Shown here piece after piece: positions 42,383 to 52,132 of a stretch of 64,000 bases of DNA. Location: positions 1 through 64,000 of the forward strand of contig DASZRW010000085.1 of NCBI GenBank assembly GCA_035549015.1. The letters are read 5' to 3'. The first letter of the stretch is position 1, and each line of letters starts with the position of its first letter. Origin of the DNA: JAFDZV01 sp035549015. GTDB taxonomy: Bacteria > Bacteroidota > Ignavibacteria > OLB7. The notes under the pieces were generated by a model, which made no database searches, was not told the origin of the DNA, and saw nothing but the letters and a program-made list of their open reading frames with translations. The position numbers were made by a program, and so were the translations under genes.

Positions 42383-45300
42383 ATGACCCGCACAATCAAC
42401 TCCATCGTTCGCGTCTCTGCGCGCCTGCTGGTGGCCCTGTTCACGGGGATCGCCTTTCTGTGCGCGCTCGTGATCGCACTGACGCAGGTTGGACCGGTCA
42501 GGACGTGGGCGCTGCAGAAGGGGCTGGAGGCGCTCAACAAGCAGTTGGTTGGCCGCGTGGAGATTCGCTCCATCACGGGAAACCTGTTCACCGGTTTCTC
42601 ACTCCACGACGTGCGGGTTATCGCGGGCGACAGCACGTTCCTGGCCTGTCCGCTCGTGGACCTTCGCTATCAGTTCCGTCCGATTCTGAAGGAGAAGACG
42701 ATCAACGCGGAGGTGGTGATCCACAATCCCACGGTCAGAATGATCCGCGATGCGAAGGACAGCCTCTGGAACTTCGCGAAGATCGCCAGGCCTTCCACGG
42801 ACACGACGCACAAGCCGCTCCCATTCACGATCAACATCACGGGCCTCGAGATCATCGACGCAACGATCTCGATGCACGACTATACACGCCCGGCCGCCGC
42901 AGACTCCGCCGGCTCGGTGATGGACTTCGCGCGCATCGATCTGGCGAATGTCAACCTCTCGGCGCAGGCACATGTTGGTGAGGAACAGAAGTGGCTGGCC
43001 ATCCAGCATCTCGGCTTCTTCCTCCCGCGAGCCGCAATCCGTTTCGTGGACCTGAGCGGCGAGGTGTATGCCGATTCCGGCACGGTGCGCACCAATGCCC
43101 TTCGCATCGAGACGGAGCGCACTCTGCTGACACTGGATGCCCGTCTGGACTCCGTGAACTTCTTCGGGCGCACCGTCAAGGGAGTGGAGGGATGGAAGCG
43201 CGCTCCGGTTCATCTGAACCTGAATGCCGAGCGGATCTCGACGCTGGAGCTTCACCGCTTCCTCCCCGCTCTGGGCTTCCTTGGCGGAACGCCGCGCATC
43301 CAGTTGCAGGCCGAGGGGACGTTCGGCGACATCGACATCAAGGCGCTCCAGGTTGGCCTCACGAACTCGCAGATAGCGATCGCCGGCCGCATCAAGAATC
43401 TCAATCATCCGGACAGCATCTACATCGAGGCAAAGGTTACGAACTCCAGGCTGAACTACTCCGATGCACGGGAGTTCGTCCCGGGGCTGAATATTCCGGA
43501 TCTGGCCTACCTTGGCGAGGTGACGGTGGAGCAGGCGGAGTTCGTGGGATATCCGAAGTCGTTCGATGCGTCGGTGGACGTATCCACCGATATCGGCGCG
43601 GCGCGCGGGGCGATCCGGCTGGACATGCGGGACCGCCTGCCGCATTACGGCGTGGACATCGCGCTGGCCCACGTCAACGCGGCAAAGACGCTGAACAACG
43701 AAGCCTATTCGTCCGACTTCACGGGGCATATCGTCGCCAGCGGAACCGGATTCACGTTGCCGACGCTCAACACCTCCTTCCGGCTCAACTCGGAATCCTC
43801 CACGATCGCCGGAAGGCCGTATCGCAGCCTCATCGCCGCCGGCAACGTCCGCAACAACGGCATCGTCCAGCTCGATACGCTCCTGGCCGCCTGGGGACCG
43901 AAGGCCGAGGTCAATCGGGAGGAAGCACTGGGGCATGGAGCAAAATCCGTTCTCGCATTCAGAGAAGAGAACCTTCAGCGGATCCTCGGAACGCGCGTGC
44001 AGTTGACGCCGACGGAGCAGGTACTGTTCAGCGGCGCCGCACCAACGCTTGCCGCGCGCGGCACGCTGGATATGCACGACCGCAACCTGCCGCGCTACGA
44101 AGGGGCGTTGCGCGGACACCGGTTCGCCATGTCCGATATCGTTCCCTCGGCATCCACGACGCGGATGACGTTCACGCTCACGGCAAACGGCTCCAGCTTC
44201 GATCCGGACCAGATGAACGGCACGGCCGATCTCGATCTTCAGGACGCGGAGCTGCCGGACGGCCGCCGTGTGCAGCCGTTCACTGCGCATCTTTCGCTCG
44301 ATCGGAAGAGCCCTGCGGAGCGGCTGCTGGAACTCCGCTCCGACCTGGCCGATCTGGATCTGGATGGTGAATGGAATTTCAAGATGGTGATCAACGGCGT
44401 GGTGCGCGGGCTGAGCAGCATCACGGACTATCTGGGGCGCAAGACCAAGTACCGCGAGGAGGATCCGTTCGAGACAATGGATACGCCGGCCGGCGAGCCG
44501 GTGCAGGCAACCTATTCCCTGAACATCAAGAACCTCGCTCCGCTGGAGATCTTTCTCAACGGCGCACGCCTTGCGGCGGAGGGGGATCTCCACGGCGATC
44601 TGAGCGGCACCTCGCAGCTGTTTAGCGTCACGGCGGCCGGCACGGTACACCGTCTGCTGTACGACAGCCGCCCGACCGTGCCGGGCCCCAACTCGCGCCG
44701 AACGCTGGACTTCGATCCGACACTGGCGGTTCATTCCGGCATGCCGCCGGCGGACACCGTGCGCACGGCGGAGACGCGGCTGGCAGCCGGCAAGGAGGGG
44801 ACGGACAGCGTGATTCGCACAACCACGGTGCGGGTGGAGTCGTACGAGACGGCGATCCCGCTCGATGACGGGCGGATGATTCGCGGCTGGCGCTCAGACC
44901 TGGACTCCACCGTGGTGACGCGCCCGCTTGGAGCGCCGAGCAGGAACAATCCGCCCCGAACCGAATCGGTCTCGCATTCGGGATACTGGCTGGAGGATCG
45001 CGACTTCGCGCGATACGAACCGCACATCCAGCGGGATGCGAAGCAGGCATCCGGCGGCCGCGGCTCCATGGTCGTGCGCCTTACCGAGGCGGTTCTCCAG
45101 ATTGATCTTCGCAACATAGCGCCGGGCAAGATCGACGACATCACCAGCATCGACGCCTCGATCAGGACGGACTCCACGGCGCAGTTCAACAGCATCATCT
45201 TCAACGCTCCACGGCTGCACACCACGCTGGAGCAGGGCGCGCTGAAGCTCAACGGGGCAACCGGCATCAACGGCACGATCTCGCTTGCGGTAAACGGCGA

Positions 45301-47848
45301 GGTGAACACGAACGATGCGGCAGGCTACCGCATCACGCTGGATACCATTCGCATCGGCATGCCGAACAAGATCCGCTGGCGTAATGTTGGAGCGGTGCGG
45401 GCACTGGTGAGCGACGACGCGATCACGATCGACTCCCTGGCCCTGCGCCGCAACCGGGCGGAACTGGTGGAGGTGCATGGATCGTTCGTTGGCGGCGAGA
45501 CCTTCCGCGACGTTTCAATTCACGCCTCCGAGACGTCGCTGCAGGATCTGGGCGCCTTCTTCGCCAGCCCGGAGTCGCAGAACATGATGAGCAAACTCGG
45601 CGGATGGCTGCGCGATTTCCGGTTGAACCTGAGCGGCACCCTTCTCAATCCATCGTTCAACGGCTCGGTTGCGGTGGACTCCATCGGTTACGCCGGCAGC
45701 CAGGTTGGCAATCTGCTGGCAACGTTCAACTATGCGGACCGCAACATGAGCGGCAATGTCCGTCTCGGCCCCGCCCGCTTCGCGGTGGGCACGCCGGCGG
45801 AGGCCCGTGCGGAGATTGCGGAGCTTCGCGGCGACATGAACGATGCCATCGCCACGCTGAACACGATGCTCCCCGCGAAGCAGCATCTGAACCCACTCCC
45901 CGACTCCGGAAACAGCCAGGCGCAGCTGGAGCTGCTCAACCAACTTTCACAGCAGGTGGCGCGGCTCGGCGATCTGCGTTCGAACGATACCACGCAGCGC
46001 TTCCGCGGCAATGAGCGCAAGCGCGAGGTGGAGACGGATATCCGGCAGATGAGTGCGGTGATACGCGCCGAGATGTCGCGCGGCACCGTGGACTCCGCGA
46101 ATCTCTCCGCCCAGATATCGCTGATCTCCTTCCCGATCGATCTCGCCTTTGCCGCCCGCGATCAGCGGATCCTGGAAGGGCGTCCGGTGGATATCCGCGC
46201 CAGAACGGACAGCCTTCCGATCGGCTTTCTGGCCCCCTTCTTCTCCGGCATCCAGGTTCGCTCCGGTGTGGCCAACATGCGGTTCAACGTGACCGGATCG
46301 TTCCCCAAGCTGGTCTACAGCGGTGAGGGGGACGTACACAACGCGCATATGCTGGTGGAGGGGAACAACATGAACTACTATGCCGATGCCCGGATCCGTT
46401 TCAGCAACCAGACGCTTTCGATCGAGGAGCTGACGGTACAGAACGATCCGCGCGACCTCCCCGGCGGGCGCGCCACGGTCACCGGCGCAATCAAGTTCGA
46501 TGGATTCAAGCTCAAGGATCTCAACCTTCTGGCCCGCACCGATCAATTGATGGTGCTCAGCGACGCCGCACAGGCGGTGAACGAAACGGTGTACGGCCCG
46601 CTGGTGATCGCCAGCGGCTCGCAGCCGCTTCGCTTCACCGGCACGCTGGACAGCCCCAGGCTCACCGGAGATATCGATGTGCTCCGCGGCCAGCTCCGGA
46701 TGGAGCGCGGGCAGACCGCGGCGCAGGAGGACCAGACCAACCCGGCGACGTATGTGGATCTGAACGAGTGGCGCCGCCGGACCGACAGTGAGAACGTCTA
46801 CGGCCCGGAGACGCCGGAGAACATCGACCGGAACAAACAGTCGGACACGTCGCACCTCTCCGACGCGGCAACGGTCCCGGGGTCGCTGGACGAGAACTTC
46901 GAGCGCCTTCAGGAGCGGATCGGCCGTGTGAAGGCAACGTTGAGCGGCGTGGACAAGTCCTTCGCGGACCTGCTGCAGCTTGGACTGAATGTCAGGATCA
47001 AGGGACGTCTCTTCCTGACGATCGATTTCAGCCCGTTCGAGCAGTTGCTTGCGGTGCTGGCAACGGACCAGGAAGGGATCAGCATCAGGCGGGGAGTTGA
47101 CGGCAAGCTGGACATGCGCGGAGCCGTCCACGTGCTCAATGGCTCCAAGTACAACTTCATCAAGCTGTTCGACGCGAGCGGCGACCTGACGTTCGCCGGG
47201 GAGCTGGGCAGGACGAAGCTGGGGATCGTTGCCGAGCACAACGGCCGGCGGCTTACCCCGAGCGGCACGGGGCTTCAGGATTACCAGGTGATCGTGAACA
47301 TCGGCGGCACGATGGAGAAGCCGGATATCAAGCTCGACTACACCGTGGACGGCATGGCCGGCCAGTCGCCGGACCAGGAGGAGCGCAACCGCAACGCAAT
47401 CTCGCTCCTTCTGTTCGGCCGCACGGCCGATGAAGTGGTGCACTCCGCGGAGAATGCGTCGCTGGTGAGCGACTTCTCCAACTCCGTTATCGGCTCCGGC
47501 ACCTCCTCCATCGCCAGCCGGCTCCTCACGGACATCCTGGCCGGCGGAACGGATTTCATCCGCAGCATCGACGTGGACCTCAGCGGCCGGGCCGCAAACG
47601 CGCGCCTGAATATCGTAAGCCAGTTCGGTGACGTGATCGTGCGCGCCGGCGGCCAGATCAGCGACCCGATCAACAACGGATCGCTGGTGGCAGAGGTTCC
47701 GTTCGCCTCGCTGGTGGATATCGACTGGCTTCGCAATGTGGCGCTCCGGCTGGAGGCGCTCCGGCAGACCAGCGATATCGGCAGCATCAGCAACAACGAT
47801 CCCAGCCAGGCGATCCGCCTTGGCTTCCAATACCGGAAACAGTGGTAG
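42383..47848 (+). CDS. tamB: translocation and assembly module protein TamB-like (DUF490)
   Basis: The 1821-residue protein has a single N-terminal membrane anchor (residues 12-34), an AsmA/TamB-like repeat beta-solenoid through most of its length, and the C-terminal DUF490 block (VIVNIGGTMEKPDIKLDYTVDG and ISLLLFGRTADEV) at about 1620-1700. TamB-family proteins bridge the inner and outer membranes and carry lipids or assist outer-membrane protein insertion with TamA. No tamA/BamA-like gene is adjacent. It is the largest gene in the window and follows rfaE2 on the same strand. Confidence 0.92.
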   Translation: MTRTINSIVRVSARLLVALFTGIAFLCALVIALTQVGPVRTWALQKGLEALNKQLVGRVEIRSITGNLFTGFSLHDVRVIAGDSTFLACPLVDLRYQFRPILKEKTINAEVVIHNPTVRMIRDAKDSLWNFAKIARPSTDTTHKPLPFTINITGLEIIDATISMHDYTRPAAADSAGSVMDFARIDLANVNLSAQAHVGEEQKWLAIQHLGFFLPRAAIRFVDLSGEVYADSGTVRTNALRIETERTLLTLDARLDSVNFFGRTVKGVEGWKRAPVHLNLNAERISTLELHRFLPALGFLGGTPRIQLQAEGTFGDIDIKALQVGLTNSQIAIAGRIKNLNHPDSIYIEAKVTNSRLNYSDAREFVPGLNIPDLAYLGEVTVEQAEFVGYPKSFDASVDVSTDIGAARGAIRLDMRDRLPHYGVDIALAHVNAAKTLNNEAYSSDFTGHIVASGTGFTLPTLNTSFRLNSESSTIAGRPYRSLIAAGNVRNNGIVQLDTLLAAWGPKAEVNREEALGHGAKSVLAFREENLQRILGTRVQLTPTEQVLFSGAAPTLAARGTLDMHDRNLPRYEGALRGHRFAMSDIVPSASTTRMTFTLTANGSSFDPDQMNGTADLDLQDAELPDGRRVQPFTAHLSLDRKSPAERLLELRSDLADLDLDGEWNFKMVINGVVRGLSSITDYLGRKTKYREEDPFETMDTPAGEPVQATYSLNIKNLAPLEIFLNGARLAAEGDLHGDLSGTSQLFSVTAAGTVHRLLYDSRPTVPGPNSRRTLDFDPTLAVHSGMPPADTVRTAETRLAAGKEGTDSVIRTTTVRVESYETAIPLDDGRMIRGWRSDLDSTVVTRPLGAPSRNNPPRTESVSHSGYWLEDRDFARYEPHIQRDAKQASGGRGSMVVRLTEAVLQIDLRNIAPGKIDDITSIDASIRTDSTAQFNSIIFNAPRLHTTLEQGALKLNGATGINGTISLAVNGEVNTNDAAGYRITLDTIRIGMPNKIRWRNVGAVRALVSDDAITIDSLALRRNRAELVEVHGSFVGGETFRDVSIHASETSLQDLGAFFASPESQNMMSKLGGWLRDFRLNLSGTLLNPSFNGSVAVDSIGYAGSQVGNLLATFNYADRNMSGNVRLGPARFAVGTPAEARAEIAELRGDMNDAIATLNTMLPAKQHLNPLPDSGNSQAQLELLNQLSQQVARLGDLRSNDTTQRFRGNERKREVETDIRQMSAVIRAEMSRGTVDSANLSAQISLISFPIDLAFAARDQRILEGRPVDIRARTDSLPIGFLAPFFSGIQVRSGVANMRFNVTGSFPKLVYSGEGDVHNAHMLVEGNNMNYYADARIRFSNQTLSIEELTVQNDPRDLPGGRATVTGAIKFDGFKLKDLNLLARTDQLMVLSDAAQAVNETVYGPLVIASGSQPLRFTGTLDSPRLTGDIDVLRGQLRMERGQTAAQEDQTNPATYVDLNEWRRRTDSENVYGPETPENIDRNKQSDTSHLSDAATVPGSLDENFERLQERIGRVKATLSGVDKSFADLLQLGLNVRIKGRLFLTIDFSPFEQLLAVLATDQEGISIRRGVDGKLDMRGAVHVLNGSKYNFIKLFDASGDLTFAGELGRTKLGIVAEHNGRRLTPSGTGLQDYQVIVNIGGTMEKPDIKLDYTVDGMAGQSPDQEERNRNAISLLLFGRTADEVVHSAENASLVSDFSNSVIGSGTSSIASRLLTDILAGGTDFIRSIDVDLSGRAANARLNIVSQFGDVIVRAGGQISDPINNGSLVAEVPFASLVDIDWLRNVALRLEALRQTSDIGSISNNDPSQAIRLGFQYRKQW

Positions 47849-48052
47849 ATTGGCCCGTTTCCGAGGCCGGCCGCCGTTCGCGCGCAGCTTGATTCCGTCT
47901 GCCGCACGTTCCCCCCACCCTCATCGCGCGCCTCCTGCCTCCCTCCTCTCTCGCCATATACATATTCGTCCGGGACTCGTCATCCGGAGGACCAGCCTGC
48001 GCAGTCCTCCCGGCCCGAACCCGGACCTCCACAACAGATGGATGGTCAACGC

Positions 48053-49192
48053 ATGAGCGACATCACGATCTCGCCGGTCCGCGGTTCATCGGATCTCCGT
48101 TCCTTTATCATGATGGTATGGGAACTGTACCGCGATGACCTCAACTGGGTTCCCCCGATCATCGCAGACAGGAAGAAGCTGCTCGATGTGAAGCGCAATC
48201 CGTTCTACAAGCACGCTGAGATGGAGCTGTTCCTCGCCTGGCGCGGGAAGGATGTGGTGGGGCGCATCGCCGCCATCGTGAACCGGGCGCACAACGAAAC
48301 GCACGGCGATTCCGTTGGTTTCTTCGGCTTTTTCGAGTGTATCGACGATCAATCCGTGGCCAACAGGCTCTTTGCCGCCGCCGAGAAGTGGCTGGCCGAT
48401 CGCGGAATGACGGTGGTACGCGGCCCGGTGAACCCGTCGCTGAACGATGAGGCCGGCCTGCTGGTGGAGGGATTCAACGATCCCCCCCAGATCCTGATGA
48501 CGTACAATCCGAATTATTACAGCCGTTTAATAGAAACGTACGGATTCAGGAAATCGAAGGACCTGCTGGCATACCGTCTCACGCGAAAGGGCTTTCTCAA
48601 CCCGAAGCTCGAACGCGTGCAGGCGCTGGTACGTGAGCGGGAGGGGCTCGCCGTGAGAGCCGCTCGGTTCAAGCCCCGGGAGGCGTTCCAGCGCGACGTC
48701 GCCATCCTGAAGGAGATCTACAATGCAGCCTGGGAACCGAACTGGGGATTCGTGAAGATGACGGACGAGGAGTTCGCCTTCCTCGCCGCCGATCTGAAGC
48801 AGGTGGCGGATCCCGATCTGGTGCTGATCGCGGAGCGGAACGGGGTGCCGGTTGGCTTCGCGCTCGGGCTGCCGGATATCAATCAGGCGTTGATCTACAA
48901 TCGCAGAGGCGGGATGGTGGGCGCAGGCGTTGCGCTTCTCACCCGGAAGAAGAAGATCACCCGGGGGAGGATCCTTGTTCTGGGCGTTATCCCGTCATTC
49001 CAGCGCCTTGGGATCGATGCCGTGCTCTACTACGAGATTGGAACGCGGATGACGGACGGGCATGGGTATACAGAAGGGGAGGCCTCCTGGATACTGGAGG
49101 ACAATGTGATGATGAATCGCGCAGCCGAGATGATGAACGGCGAAGTCTACAAACGCTACCGCCTGTACGACAAAACGGTTAATAAGAATTAA
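48053..49192 (+). CDS. GNAT-like acyltransferase family protein of unknown substrate
   Basis: About 379 residues from an ATG at 48053 (an ATG five codons upstream also exists). The sequence ITISPVRGSSDLRSFIMMVWELYRDDLNWVPP and a later LALGLPDINQAL, GRILVLGVIPSFQRLGIDAVLYYEI fit a two-domain GNAT-like layout; the latter has the pattern of an acetyl-CoA-binding motif A. Proteins of this shape are widespread in Bacteroidota and usually annotated only as hypothetical or GNAT-family. Substrate is unknown. It stands alone between tamB and the RlpA gene. Confidence 0.75.
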   Translation: MSDITISPVRGSSDLRSFIMMVWELYRDDLNWVPPIIADRKKLLDVKRNPFYKHAEMELFLAWRGKDVVGRIAAIVNRAHNETHGDSVGFFGFFECIDDQSVANRLFAAAEKWLADRGMTVVRGPVNPSLNDEAGLLVEGFNDPPQILMTYNPNYYSRLIETYGFRKSKDLLAYRLTRKGFLNPKLERVQALVREREGLAVRAARFKPREAFQRDVAILKEIYNAAWEPNWGFVKMTDEEFAFLAADLKQVADPDLVLIAERNGVPVGFALGLPDINQALIYNRRGGMVGAGVALLTRKKKITRGRILVLGVIPSFQRLGIDAVLYYEIGTRMTDGHGYTEGEASWILEDNVMMNRAAEMMNGEVYKRYRLYDKTVNKN

Positions 49193-49313
49193 GCCCCCGG
49201 CTATGGTGCTCAACATATCTTTGGCTGCCCATCAGGGAATGCCCTTTCCGGATCGATGGTTCGGAAACCCCTGATCGGCAACGGTTACGTTGAATATCAT
49301 CTGGAGGAGTGAT

Positions 49314-50243
49314 TTGCATTCAAACCTGATGACGGTTCCAGTCCGGAACCGCCGACGGAAGTTGTTGACCGCCGTGGTCGTCGCTGTGGCGATGAGCGCT
49401 GCCGGCACCGGGTCCTACCTGACCTGGTCCGCAAGTGCGGTTGAGACGCCCGTCGTAAAGGATGGGAGTGCGGCACGGGTACGTGCCACGATCAATATCG
49501 ACTCTCTGTACACCGCCAAGACTCAAGAGTCTACGGACACCACAAGCGCCTCACGGGGCGCGATGCAGCCGGAACACGTTATCGCCGGCCGTGTAAGCTG
49601 GTACGGCCCTGGATTTCATGGCCGCCGTACCGCCAACGGCGAGCGATTCGACAGGAATGAAATGACCTGCGCCCACAGAACGTTGCCGTTCGGCACCCTG
49701 GTACGCGTAGTGGACGAGGCGACAGGACGGAGCGTGCTGGTGCGCGTCAATGACCGCGGCCCCTACTGTGGCGGCCGGGTTCTGGACCTCTCGGAGGCGG
49801 CAGCCCGCCGGCTCGGCATCACCGGACGCGGCACCGCAAGTGCCCGCCTGGAGGTCTATTCGCCGCAGAAGGCGAATGGCGAGAGCGGTGTTCGCAAGAC
49901 CACCTACGACTGCAGCGGCCGCGCCATCAGGGCGCAGGGATATACGGTGAAGCTTGCCACGTTCGGCTCGTTCGACGAGGCGATCGCCGAGCAGCACCGC
50001 CTTGAAGGGGAGGGCATGAAGGACCTCTTCCTAACGGAAGTGCATATGGGAACGCGGAAGACCGCCTACACCATCTCGACCGGTCTCTTCTCCACGGAGC
50101 ATCTCTGCGGCTCGCTGCTGGCGGATGTCTCCAGTACCTTCAGCGCTGCACGCGTGACGGCATTCGATCTCATCGCCGCTGATGACGCAACCGGCGCGTC
50201 GAAGCTGGCGGATACCTCAACCGGCGATCGCGGCAATCTCTAG
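49314..50243 (+). CDS. rlpA: RlpA-like septal lytic transglycosylase with SPOR domain
   Basis: The protein has an N-terminal membrane anchor or signal peptide (residues 17-37, LLTAVVVAVAMSAAGTGSYL), a double-psi beta-barrel domain with GRVSWYGPGFHGRRTANGERFDRNEMT and VNDRGPY, and a C-terminal SPOR domain with YTVKLATFGSFDEA. RlpA proteins cut naked glycan strands at the septum. The start is a TTG at 49314 because GGAGGAG lies at 49302-49308 before it; an ATG at 49329 has no such site and an upstream TTG at 49290 is also in frame. A hairpin follows the gene. Confidence 0.85.
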   Translation: MHSNLMTVPVRNRRRKLLTAVVVAVAMSAAGTGSYLTWSASAVETPVVKDGSAARVRATINIDSLYTAKTQESTDTTSASRGAMQPEHVIAGRVSWYGPGFHGRRTANGERFDRNEMTCAHRTLPFGTLVRVVDEATGRSVLVRVNDRGPYCGGRVLDLSEAAARRLGITGRGTASARLEVYSPQKANGESGVRKTTYDCSGRAIRAQGYTVKLATFGSFDEAIAEQHRLEGEGMKDLFLTEVHMGTRKTAYTISTGLFSTEHLCGSLLADVSSTFSAARVTAFDLIAADDATGASKLADTSTGDRGNL

Positions 50244-50268
50244 CAGGCTCGATCCCGGAAACAATCGT

Positions 50269-50304
50269 CAATCCCCCGCTTCGGTTTTTCGAGGCGGGGG
50301 ATTG
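50269..50304 (+). terminator. hairpin downstream of rlpA
   Basis: An 11-bp stem, caatcccccgc (50269-50279) and gcgggggattg (50294-50304), encloses a 14-nt loop and lies 26 nt after the rlpA stop. The T run after it is short. Confidence 0.6.
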
Positions 50305-50438
50305 TTGGTATTGGGCCCGGACCATTCGCCGTTCCGGCAAACGTTGGTGGACGCTCCCCCCCCCCCGTCTTCGCGAGCAGTCCACCCCGACAGAGCAGGG
50401 GTATTCCTCTGCACTGACCGCTTCAATGGATACTCCTC

Positions 50439-50935
50439 CCCCTGAACGGGCGGCAGGTGTCAGCCAGGGTCGCAAGACCCTGGCGTGTGAGACCCTGGCG
50501 CGTGAGGCCCTCGCAGAATCACAAGCCCCGAAGGGGCGACAGAAGTCAGCCAGGGGCGCGAGCCCCTGGAGTGTGAGACCCTGGGGTGTGCGAACCACAA
50601 CGATGCAGAGCCCCGAAGGGGCGGCAGGTGTCAGCCAGGGTCGCAAGACCCTGGGGCAGGATGCCCTCGCAGAACCACAAGCCCTGAACGGGCGGCAGGT
50701 GTCAGCCAGGGTCGCAAGACCCTGGCGCGTGAGGCCCTCGCAGAATCACAAGCCCCGAAGGGGCGGCAGGTGTCAGCCAGGGTCGCAAGACCCTGGGGCA
50801 GGATGCCCTCGCAGAACCACAAGCCCCGAAGGGGCGGCAGGTGATAGCCAGGGTCGCAAGACCCTGGCGTGTGAGGCCCTGAAGGCCGGAGCCACAATGA
50901 TGCAGAGCCCCGAAGGGGCGACAGGTACCTGCCAC
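50439..50935. repeat. array of seven double-hairpin repeats
   Basis: Seven units start at 50439, 50525, 50610, 50681, 50752, 50823 and 50907, spaced 86, 85, 71, 71, 71 and 84 bp. Each has a short palindrome (gccccgaaggggc or gccctgaacgggc) and, in the first six, a 20-nt hairpin such as ccagggtcgcaagaccctgg with an 8-bp stem and GCAA loop. Unit 2 has ccaggggcgcgagcccctgg, a paired T-to-G and A-to-C change in the stem and a GCGA loop, so both the stem and the GNRA-type loop are kept. No gene overlaps it; the apparent frames are a by-product of the repeats. Confidence 0.9.
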
Positions 50936-50997
50936 CGTACTGTTTGTCGTGAGCAGCAGCATCCTTCATCTTCCCGGACTCTTCTCTACTTCCCCCG

Positions 50998-51042
50998 AAA
51001 AAAAAATCGGCCCCCGACCGGAACGGATTCCGATCGGGGGCC
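50998..51042 (-). terminator. intrinsic terminator of the oxidase operon
   Basis: On the minus strand a stem of about 15 bp (one wobble pair) with a 4-nt loop is followed by GA and nine T residues (50998-51006 on the plus strand are A). It closes the long minus-strand operon after ctaF. Confidence 0.9.
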
Positions 51043-51079
51043 AGCACGATTCTTCCGGGTTGTCGTGCGTTGAATTCGG

Positions 51080-51391
51080 TTACTGGTAACTGCCGGGGAT
51101 CCAGCTCCGGCTGGTGTAGTCGAGGATGGTGATGCCCAGGAGAAAGACCAGCCAGAGGAATCCGGCAGCCGCAACGACCATCGTGAGCTTGGTGCTGTAG
51201 CGGACGTGCATGAAGTACAGCACCACCAGCACCGCCTTGATGATCGCGATCGACATCGCGACGTAGATGTTGAACGGACCAAGATTGACCATGGCAACTC
51301 CCACCGTGACGAAGAGAAGGATCATCAGGGCGGAGAAGACCAGGAAGTAAACCTTGAGTGGAACGATATGATGTTCGCTATGATCGCTCAT
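51080..51391 (-). CDS. ctaF: caa3-type cytochrome c oxidase subunit IV
   Basis: The 103-residue membrane protein has three hydrophobic helices (LKVYFLVFSALMILLF, IYVAMSIAIIKAVLVVLYF, LTMVVAAAGFLWLVFLLGI) and the order expected for subunit IV of prokaryotic caa3 oxidases. It stabilises the complex. It follows ctaE directly and is the last gene of the operon, with a strong terminator 40 nt beyond. Confidence 0.85.
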   Translation of the reverse strand: MSDHSEHHIVPLKVYFLVFSALMILLFVTVGVAMVNLGPFNIYVAMSIAIIKAVLVVLYFMHVRYSTKLTMVVAAAGFLWLVFLLGITILDYTSRSWIPGSYQ

Positions 51392-51469
51392 GTGAGTATG
51401 CTGGCCTGAATTGGGACGATGTTGCTGTTCCGGATGCTACCGCTCTCTGCCGGCTGCGATATCGATCGG

Positions 51470-52124
<655 letters not shown>

Positions 52125-52132
<8 letters not shown>

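Noticed and set aside
50439..50935. Possible CRISPR array
   Set aside because: Repeat spacing is 71-86 bp, the sequence between palindromes is itself conserved and not variable like spacers, and no cas gene is present.
50426..51073. Protein frame over the repeat array
   Set aside because: It arises because repeats lack stops in one frame; it has no start context, and its peptide is simple repeats.
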